Of a stretch of DNA of 17,832 nt, positions 1-4,854 are shown one piece after another. Below the pieces are notes generated by a model. It was not told the DNA's origin, did no database searches, and worked only from the letters and a program-made list of their open reading frames with translations. This DNA comes from Clostridium sp. CAG:167 (lineage in GTDB: Bacteria; Bacillota; Clostridia; Lachnospirales; Lachnospiraceae), in NCBI GenBank assembly GCA_000433735.1, contig HF998354.1, forward strand, positions 50,464-68,295. Direction: 5' to 3'. Within the stretch, counting starts at the first letter, position 1, and every line of letters starts with the position of its first letter. Both the position numbers and the translations under genes were made by a program.

Positions 1-1219
1 GCGGGAAAAATATGTAGCTAACGGCGGCCCGGATGGTGGAGACGGCGGCCGTGGCGGTGACCTGATCTTCCAGGTAGACCCAGGCGTCAACACTCTGAAT
101 GAATTCCGTCATGTCCGTAAATACTTTGCAGGCAATGGTGAACCCGGCGGAAAAAGACGCTGCCACGGAGCAGACGGAAAAGACATGATCATCAAAGTAC
201 CGGCCGGCACCATTGTAAAAGAAGCATCTACCGGACAGGTTATTACCGATATGTCTTACGAAAACCAGAGGGAAGTTGTTTTAAAAGGAGGCAACGGCGG
301 AAAAGGAAACCAGCATTACGCCACCCCTACCATGCAGGTTCCAAAATATGCCCAGCCGGGCAAACCAGGTATTGAACTGGAAGTCATTCTGGAGTTAAAA
401 GTAATTGCAGATGTAGGATTAGTCGGATTCCCAAATGTAGGAAAATCCACCTTATTATCACGGGTTACCAATGCAAAACCGGAAATTGCCAACTATCACT
501 TTACTACTTTAAATCCTCATCTGGGAGTAGTAGATCTGCCGGGCACAGATGGTTTTGTTATGGCAGATATTCCCGGACTTATTGAGGGTGCATCGGAAGG
601 AGTTGGACTTGGCCACGAGTTTTTGCGTCACATAGAGCGTACCCGTGTACTGATCCACATGGTAGATGCAGCCTCCACAGAGGGAAGAGATCCGGTAGAA
701 GATATTCTCACCATCAACCGGGAATTAGAACAGTACAACGAAGAAATTGCCCGACGCCCTCAGGTAATAGCAGCCAATAAGATTGACTGTTTTTACGGAG
801 ACGACAGAGACACCGCCCTTCAGAGATTAAAAGAAACATTCGAGCCAAAGGGCATCCGCGTTATGCCGATTTCCGCTGTCACCGGAGAAGGCGTAAAAGA
901 TTTACTGTATCATTGCAAGAACCTTTTAAACGAATTGCCAGATGATAAGGTAGTCTTTGAAAAAGAATATATGATCAAAGAACCTGATTTTTCCAACGAA
1001 CCATATACGGTGGAAAAAGACGAAAACGGCCTCTTTGTTGTAGAAGGCCCCCGCATTGAACGTATGCTTGGTTACACCAATCTGGATTCCGAAAAAGGAT
1101 TTGAATTTTTCCAGAAATTCATGAAAACCAACGGAATATTAGATGAGCTGGAAGCCATGGGAATCGAAGAGGGCGATACAGTAAAAATGTATGGCTGGCA
1201 ATTTGATTATTATAAATAA
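1..1219 (+). CDS. obg: Obg family GTPase, 5' end cut off by the window
   Basis: This is an essential GTPase of late 50S ribosome assembly and stress control. The reading frame is open from base 2, where it reads REKYVANGGPDGGDGG, the glycine-rich Obg fold, so about 22 residues and the start codon lie outside the window. The first in-frame ATG (185) is internal and is not the start. The GTPase domain follows, with the P-loop GFPNVGKS at about 425-448, the switch/G3 motif DIPGLIEGA, and the NKID base-recognition motif. The last roughly 80 residues (IKEPDFSNEPYTVEKDENG through GDTVKMYGWQFDYYK) form the Obg C-terminal OCT domain. The visible 405 residues plus the missing part match the usual length of about 427. 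It is followed 20 bp later by yhbY, the usual ribosome-assembly neighbourhood. Identification is very secure. Confidence 0.97.
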   Translation, partial: REKYVANGGPDGGDGGRGGDLIFQVDPGVNTLNEFRHVRKYFAGNGEPGGKRRCHGADGKDMIIKVPAGTIVKEASTGQVITDMSYENQREVVLKGGNGGKGNQHYATPTMQVPKYAQPGKPGIELEVILELKVIADVGLVGFPNVGKSTLLSRVTNAKPEIANYHFTTLNPHLGVVDLPGTDGFVMADIPGLIEGASEGVGLGHEFLRHIERTRVLIHMVDAASTEGRDPVEDILTINRELEQYNEEIARRPQVIAANKIDCFYGDDRDTALQRLKETFEPKGIRVMPISAVTGEGVKDLLYHCKNLLNELPDDKVVFEKEYMIKEPDFSNEPYTVEKDENGLFVVEGPRIERMLGYTNLDSEKGFEFFQKFMKTNGILDELEAMGIEEGDTVKMYGWQFDYYK

Positions 1220-1239
1220 CAGATAGAAAGGAACAAACT

Positions 1240-1566
1240 ATGACTAGCAAACAACGCGCTTACTTAAAGAGTATGGCAGTAAAAATCGAGCCTGTCATGC
1301 AGATCGGTAAAGCTACAGTTACACCAGAATTAACGAAAGCCGTACAGGAAGCTTTAGAGGCGAGAGAACTGATTAAACTTCATGTTTTAAAAAACTGTGT
1401 TGCTGACGCTGGCAGCATTGCCCAGGTACTGGCCGAACGAACCCATTCCCAGGTTGTTCAGGTGATCGGCAAAAAAATTGTTCTTTACAAAGAATCACAT
1501 ACAAAGCCAGACGATAAAAAAATCGTATTACCTGCAGCCAAAAACAACACAAGATTCCAACAATAA
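1240..1566 (+). CDS. yhbY: YhbY/YqeI-type CRM-domain RNA-binding protein
   Basis: This small basic protein of 108 residues consists of one CRM (KH-like) RNA-binding domain, a family associated with pre-50S ribosomal particles. It opens with TSKQRAYLKSMAVKIEPVMQIGK and continues through EALEARELIKLHVLKNC to the end of the fold at VVQVIGKKIVLYK. The tail from about residue 85 is polar and probably disordered. The start ATG is preceded by GAAAGGAAC, a reasonable Shine-Dalgarno. The usual GxxG loop of the family (typically GKNG or GKGG) reads G23-K-A-T here, so the second glycine is missing. From memory, related Lachnospiraceae proteins also deviate here. It lies between obg and nadD, as in the B. 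subtilis yqeI-nadD-yqeK-yqeL order, probably in the same transcript. Confidence 0.93.
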   Translation: MTSKQRAYLKSMAVKIEPVMQIGKATVTPELTKAVQEALEARELIKLHVLKNCVADAGSIAQVLAERTHSQVVQVIGKKIVLYKESHTKPDDKKIVLPAAKNNTRFQQ

Positions 1567-1582
1567 GGCAGATGATCATCAT

Positions 1583-2788
1583 ATGAATAAGATAGGTATT
1601 TTAGGCGGCACTTTCAATCCGATTCATACGGTCCATCTGCAAATGGCAGGAGCAGCCTGCAACCAGTATGATCTGGATGAAGTATGGTTTATGCCAAGCA
1701 ATCATCCGCCTCACAAAGAAGAGTCCGATATTGTATCCAATGAACACCGGCAGCGTATGATACAGTTTGCCATCAGCTGCTGCAAAAAATTCCGTTTTTC
1801 AGATTTTGAATACAGCCGGCCGGGGACCACTTACACAAGTGATACCCTTTCTTTACTGCATGAGAGTTACCCGGATACACAGTTTTATTTTATCATGGGG
1901 GAAGATTCCCTGAGAGACTTTGATTCCTGGCACGAACCGGAACAGATTGCTGCCAGATGCCGTATTCTTGTTTGCAGCCGGGAAGGACGTTCTCTTATGG
2001 AATTGTGTGAAAAAATGAACCGGAAATACGGATCTGTTTTTTCTGCCTTTTACATTCCTGCTTCCTGTATATCATCCAGTTATATCAGAGAACAGTTACA
2101 GGAAGGCATTCTTCCGTATGGACAACTTCCACCTCAGGTTCTTTCCTATATAAGACTTCACGGACTGTATCATACAAAACCATGGTGTATCAACGCTTCA
2201 AAGGATTCTGCCATGAAACAGTTGATTCCCATGCTGCAATCCAGTCTGCGTCCCAAACGGTTTCTGCACACATTGGGAGTCGCAGACACCGCCTCAAACC
2301 TGGCTGTAGTTCACGGAGTAAACCCACAGAATGCAAGACTGGCCGGTATGCTCCACGACTGTGCCAAATACCTTACCGATACGGAAATGATTGCATTATG
2401 TGAGAAAAAGCATATCCATCTGACTGATTTTGAATGTTCTACTCCGGCATTGATCCACAGTAAACTGGGTGTATTTGTCGCCAGGGAACGCTATGGTGTA
2501 GAAGATTCTGCCATTTTATCTGCCATTGCCTGCCACACTACCGGCAAACCGGACATGACCTCCTTAGAAAAGATTGTGTTTATTGCAGATTATATAGAAC
2601 CCGGACGCAAGATGGATTGTAGTCCTCATTCTCTAAAAAAAATAAGGCAGACCAGTTTTCAGAATTTGGATCAATCCCTGATTTTGATCCTGGAAAACAC
2701 AATTCATTACCTGACAAAGGAAAAACTGCCGGTTGATCCTGTTTCCAAAGAAACATATTTATATTATAAGAAGGAGAGCCCTACATGA
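1583..2788 (+). CDS. nadD: NadD-YqeK fusion: nicotinate-nucleotide adenylyltransferase plus HD-domain hydrolase
   Basis: This is a two-domain protein of 401 residues. Residues 1-200 are NadD, which adenylates nicotinate mononucleotide to deamido-NAD. They carry the nucleotidyltransferase signature GGTFNPIHTVH (8-18) and the ISSSYIR motif (163-169). Residues about 211-401 are a YqeK-type HD phosphohydrolase. The B. subtilis family member hydrolyses diadenosine tetraphosphate. Visible metal ligands are H229, H258-D259 (LHDCAK), H292, H318 and D336 (IADYIEPGR). In B. subtilis these are two adjacent genes; here one uninterrupted frame covers both. The frame is open upstream to 1478, but ATG 1583 is chosen because it directly precedes the NadD fold (MNKIGILGGTF) and lies past the yhbY stop. 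Its Shine-Dalgarno (AAGG near 1564) is weak and distant. The stop overlaps the rsfS start by 4 bp (ATGA). The fusion call is firm; activities are inferred from motifs. Confidence 0.95.
   Translation: MNKIGILGGTFNPIHTVHLQMAGAACNQYDLDEVWFMPSNHPPHKEESDIVSNEHRQRMIQFAISCCKKFRFSDFEYSRPGTTYTSDTLSLLHESYPDTQFYFIMGEDSLRDFDSWHEPEQIAARCRILVCSREGRSLMELCEKMNRKYGSVFSAFYIPASCISSSYIREQLQEGILPYGQLPPQVLSYIRLHGLYHTKPWCINASKDSAMKQLIPMLQSSLRPKRFLHTLGVADTASNLAVVHGVNPQNARLAGMLHDCAKYLTDTEMIALCEKKHIHLTDFECSTPALIHSKLGVFVARERYGVEDSAILSAIACHTTGKPDMTSLEKIVFIADYIEPGRKMDCSPHSLKKIRQTSFQNLDQSLILILENTIHYLTKEKLPVDPVSKETYLYYKKESPT
2200..2215 (+). promoter_or_regulatory. Internal Shine-Dalgarno and in-frame ATG at the start of the YqeK domain
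   Basis: Inside nadD-yqeK, AAAGGA (2200-2205) stands 7 nt before an in-frame ATG (2213). Initiation there would give a 191-residue protein beginning MKQLIPMLQSS, which is where free-standing YqeK proteins begin and close to their usual length. This site is better than the one at the gene's own start. Use in vivo is inference. Confidence 0.45.
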
Positions 2789-3138
2789 ATGATATCACAA
2801 AATTAATGGTACGAACTGCCTATGATGCTTTAGATGAAAAATTAGGTCAGGACATAGAGATCATTGACATTCAGAATATTTCTGTCATTTCTGATTATTT
2901 GATTCTGGCCAGTGGAAACAACATGAACCAGATCAGTGCCATGGTTGACCTGACCGATGAAAAAATGGCAGAGGCAGGTTTTCGTTCCCGCCGCATTGAA
3001 GGAAACAAAAATTCCACATGGATATTAATGGATTACGGTGATGTTGTCATCCATGTATTTTCAAAAGAAGATCGTGCTTTTTATGATCTGGAACGCATCT
3101 GGCGGGACGGAGTTACCATGACCCGGGATGACTTTTAA
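2785..3138 (+). CDS. rsfS: Ribosomal silencing factor RsfS (YbeB/Iojap family)
   Basis: RsfS binds ribosomal protein L14 (uL14) and blocks joining of the 50S and 30S subunits when nutrients are scarce. The protein has 117 residues, the normal length. It shows the Iojap-family sequence: a KLMVRTAYDALDEKLGQDI helix, the strand pair DIQNISVISDYLILASGNN, EGNKNSTWILMDYGDVVIHVF, and the terminal REDRAFYDLERIW-type motif (here KEDRAFYDLERIW). The start ATG overlaps the nadD-yqeK stop (ATGA), with AGGAG encoded in the last codons of that gene, so the two are translationally coupled. It is the last gene of the left + strand block, with a bidirectional terminator just after it. This order (yhbY-nadD-yqeK-rsfS) is conserved across Firmicutes. 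Confidence 0.95.
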   Translation: MNDITKLMVRTAYDALDEKLGQDIEIIDIQNISVISDYLILASGNNMNQISAMVDLTDEKMAEAGFRSRRIEGNKNSTWILMDYGDVVIHVFSKEDRAFYDLERIWRDGVTMTRDDF

Positions 3139-3162
3139 TTGATACAGGTCTTTTGTACCAAC

Positions 3163-3222
3163 AAAAAAAGATCCATCTGTAAGAGACTGCATACAGCAAA
3201 CTTACAAAATGGATCTTTTATT
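3163..3222. terminator. Bidirectional intrinsic terminator between rsfS and lexA
   Basis: An inverted repeat pairs 3163-3183 (A-run, GATCCAT, CTGTAAG) with 3201-3222 (CTTACA, ATGGATC, T-rich run). The stem is about 20 bp with one small interior mismatch/bulge, and the loop is 17 nt. It has an A-run on the left and a U-rich run on the right, so it can end transcripts from both convergent genes. Confidence 0.88.
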
Positions 3223-3233
3223 ATTTTAAGTTT

Positions 3234-3848
3234 TTACATACGGCGGAAGAGTCCTACCACCTTGCCAAGAATAACAACTTCATCTACATAAATCGGATCC
3301 ATAGTATCATTTTCCGGCTGAAGACGATATCTGCCTTCTTCTTTGTAATATGTCTTTACCGTAGCAGAATCCTCAACTAATGCAACTACAATATCTCCGT
3401 TTCTAGCCACCGGGGTCTGCTGTACAAATATCTGATCTCCGTCATAAATTCCTACATTGATCATGCTTTCACCCCGAACCTTCAGTACAAACAGTTCGCC
3501 GGATGGGAGATCATCCGATGAAACCGGAAAGTATCCTGCAATATTCTGTTCTGCCAAAACCGGCTGGCCGGCAGCCACCTCGCCAATGATAGGAATGTTC
3601 CGCAGTTCTCTGCGAGTAAGATTAAATTCATCATCCACAATTTCAATGGCTCTTGGCTTTGTAGGATCCCGTCGGATATATCCATTCTTCTCCAAAGTTG
3701 CCAGGTGAGAATGTACTGACGAGGTAGACTTCAGATTTACCGCTGCGCAGATCTCCCGGACAGCCGGCGGATACCCATGATCCAAAATCTGATTTTTAAT
3801 ATATTCCAATATTTCCTGCTGCTTTGCAGATATTTTACCTTTTTCCAT
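3234..3848 (-). CDS. lexA: LexA repressor of the SOS response
   Basis: LexA represses DNA-damage genes and cleaves itself when RecA filaments form. The protein has 204 residues. Residues 1-65 are the winged helix-turn-helix (SAKQQEILEYIKNQILDHGYPP, then AAVNLKSTSSVHSHLATLEKNGYIRR). Residues about 85-204 are the S24-type autoprotease, with the cleavage pair A93-G94 (EVAAGQP), catalytic S128 (VRGESM) and K165 (ATVKTYY). The frame extends 18 codons further upstream, to 3902. The ATG at 3848 is chosen because it has the Shine-Dalgarno AAGGGAG 5 nt before it and starts at the family's normal N terminus. It is the only - strand gene here, convergent with rsfS and divergent from the SH3b-mutS operon. 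Two LexA-type operators flank its promoter, indicating autorepression. Confidence 0.97.
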   Translation of the reverse strand: MEKGKISAKQQEILEYIKNQILDHGYPPAVREICAAVNLKSTSSVHSHLATLEKNGYIRRDPTKPRAIEIVDDEFNLTRRELRNIPIIGEVAAGQPVLAEQNIAGYFPVSSDDLPSGELFVLKVRGESMINVGIYDGDQIFVQQTPVARNGDIVVALVEDSATVKTYYKEEGRYRLQPENDTMDPIYVDEVVILGKVVGLFRRM

Positions 3849-3853
3849 AGATT

Positions 3854-3860
3854 CTCCCTT
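3854..3860 (-). promoter_or_regulatory. lexA ribosome binding site
   Basis: On the - strand this reads AAGGGAG, 5 nt ahead of the ATG at 3848. It decides between that start and the in-frame ATG 18 codons upstream, which also overlaps the presumed transcription start region. Confidence 0.8.
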
Positions 3861-3903
3861 CTGCCTTGCCTGTGATATCCGGTCTGTACTGACAACGGCC
3901 ACA

Positions 3904-3917
3904 CAAACAAAGGTTCG
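3904..3917 (-). promoter_or_regulatory. LexA operator (SOS box), downstream copy
   Basis: On the - strand this reads CGAACCTTTGTTTG. It fits the Gram-positive SOS box core CGAAC-N4-GTTYG fully and differs only in the less conserved centre. It lies just downstream of the lexA -10 box, over the likely transcription start. Confidence 0.75.
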
Positions 3918-3925
3918 TTTCTAAT

Positions 3926-3954
3926 AATATATCATATCTATGTTCTAAAGTCAA
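3926..3954 (-). promoter_or_regulatory. lexA promoter
   Basis: On the - strand, the -35 element is TTGACT (3949-3954), the spacer is 17 bp, and the -10 element is TATATT (3926-3931). This is a near-consensus sigma-A promoter. It sits between and overlaps the two LexA boxes, so a bound repressor would block RNA polymerase. Confidence 0.78.
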
Positions 3955-3965
3955 ACGGATGTTCT
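3952..3965 (-). promoter_or_regulatory. LexA operator (SOS box), upstream copy
   Basis: On the - strand this reads AGAACATCCGTTTG, i.e. GAAC-N4-GTTTG with one flank mismatch to CGAAC-N4-GTTYG. It overlaps the -35 of the lexA promoter. It ends about 31 bp before the -35 of the divergent SH3b-mutS promoter. The centres of the two LexA boxes are 48 bp apart. Confidence 0.65.
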
Positions 3966-3995
3966 GATTTTCTGTCTTTTTTTGTTATATTTAGG

Positions 3996-4024
3996 TAGAC
4001 AAATACTTGTTTTATGGTTATAAT
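3996..4024 (+). promoter_or_regulatory. Promoter of the SH3b-mutS-mutL-miaA operon
   Basis: The -35 element is TAGACA (3996-4001), the spacer is 17 bp, and the -10 element is a perfect TATAAT (4019-4024). Transcription would start near 4031. This excludes the in-frame ATGs at 4014 and 4023 as starts of the next gene and supports 4059. Confidence 0.8.
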
Positions 4025-4058
4025 GTATTTTGATATTAATAAAGGAGTGTATATTAAG

Positions 4059-4850
4059 ATGTTAAATAAGATAAAAGAGTTCTTTTCAAAAATGAAAAAT
4101 GACGAACATAGTTTGTTTGAGATAATCATGTTTTCCATCAGCGGCGTTGTGTCAGTTGTCGTTCTGGTGTGTGCCATTATGCTTGGAAATTTTATGTTTT
4201 CCAAGCAGGATACAGTCACCGACCAGGAAGCAGATGCCGGAAGCGTGACCGGAAGTGCTGTGACAGAGACGGAAGAGCCGTCTGCTACTGCCACACCGGA
4301 TGCAAATTCTGTGGTTCATGAAGATGACAACACAAATGATGATATTGATGCATCCCTTGCAAACAGTGATTATGCTTATACTACTACCAGTGTAAATATG
4401 CGAAGTGACGCTTCCCTGACTTCCAGCGTCCTTACGAAAGTACCGTCCGGTACAAAACTGAAACTGACAAAGCTTTCTGATGATAAACAGTGGTGTGAGG
4501 TTGAGTACAACGGACAGACAGGTTATATCAAATCCCTGTATCTGTCAACTACCAAACCAAAACCGATTGAGACAGTAGCTCCGACAACACAGCCTACTCA
4601 GAGCAGTGCTTCCGCTACTCGTACACCTGTGCCTAAGGCAACCAAGACACCTAAGCCTAAGGCAACCAAAGCACCAAAACCAAAAGCCACGAAGAAGCCG
4701 GCGGCTACGAAGACGCCATCCGCTAATGTTACTACGGAACCTACGGCAGAGCCTACCGCTGAAGTAACTAAAGAGCCTACTAAGGAACCTACTAAGGAGC
4801 CTACTAAGGAACCAGTTGTAACACCTGTACCAGAGAGTGAAGGAAATTAA
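4059..4850 (+). CDS. Membrane-anchored SH3b-domain protein with Pro/Thr/Lys-rich repeat tail
   Basis: I do not recognise a named gene. The 263-residue protein has a short positively charged N terminus and one membrane segment (about residues 20-47, FEIIMFSISGVVSVVVLVCAIM), giving an extracellular C terminus. An acidic Ser/Thr linker follows (48-104), then a bacterial SH3 domain (105-163; SVNMRSDASLTSSVLTKVPSG and GQTGYIKSLYL), a fold that usually binds peptidoglycan. A low-complexity tail (164-263) carries three KATKxPKP-like units and four TKEP units. It probably sits on the cell surface and contacts the wall. ATG 4059 is chosen because AAAGGAG (4041-4047) precedes it and earlier ATGs lie upstream of the transcription start. 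The gene is first in its operon and ends 4 bp before mutS, whose Shine-Dalgarno lies within its last codons. Why a wall protein leads a mismatch-repair operon is unclear. Confidence 0.85.
   Translation: MLNKIKEFFSKMKNDEHSLFEIIMFSISGVVSVVVLVCAIMLGNFMFSKQDTVTDQEADAGSVTGSAVTETEEPSATATPDANSVVHEDDNTNDDIDASLANSDYAYTTTSVNMRSDASLTSSVLTKVPSGTKLKLTKLSDDKQWCEVEYNGQTGYIKSLYLSTTKPKPIETVAPTTQPTQSSASATRTPVPKATKTPKPKATKAPKPKATKKPAATKTPSANVTTEPTAEPTAEVTKEPTKEPTKEPTKEPVVTPVPESEGN
4635..4706 (+). repeat. 24-bp coding repeat, three units (KATKxPKP)
   Basis: Three tandem 24-bp units start at 4635, 4659 and 4683. They encode KATKTPKP, KATKAPKP and the diverged KATKKPAA in the tail of the SH3b protein. Synonymous differences between units show they are not freshly duplicated. 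Confidence 0.8.
4767..4814 (+). repeat. 12-bp coding repeat, four units (TKEP)
   Basis: Four tandem units (ACTAAAGAGCCT, ACTAAGGAACCT, ACTAAGGAGCCT, ACTAAGGAACCA) encode TKEP four times. Units 2 and 3 differ by one base. Gain or loss of units keeps the frame. The array ends about 25 bp before the mutS ribosome binding site. Confidence 0.88.
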
Positions 4851-4854
4851 AATC

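Noticed and set aside
1478..1582. Upstream extension of the nadD-yqeK frame by 35 codons
   Set aside because: It overlaps the end of yhbY, has no ribosome site, and the NadD fold begins at the ATG at 1583.
3849..3902. Longer lexA with 18 more N-terminal residues
   Set aside because: The family starts close to the ATG at 3848, which has a good AAGGGAG at the right distance. The upstream ATG has none and lies near the transcription start.
4000..4013. A third LexA box within the spacer of the SH3b-mutS promoter (CAAATACTTGTTTT)
   Set aside because: It keeps the GTTT half but not GAAC, so it is too degenerate to claim without binding data.
3938..4294. A 118-codon open frame on the - strand
   Set aside because: It spans the divergent promoter region and the antisense of the SH3b gene and has no recognisable protein features.
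4635..4814. CRISPR-like or mobile repeat
   Set aside because: The repeats are in frame, contiguous and coding (KATKxPKP, TKEP), with no spacers.
4837..4854. GTG at 4837 as the mutS start
   Set aside because: There is no Shine-Dalgarno before it. GTG 4855 has AAGGA upstream and sets the Phe-x-Glu motif near the expected residue numbers.
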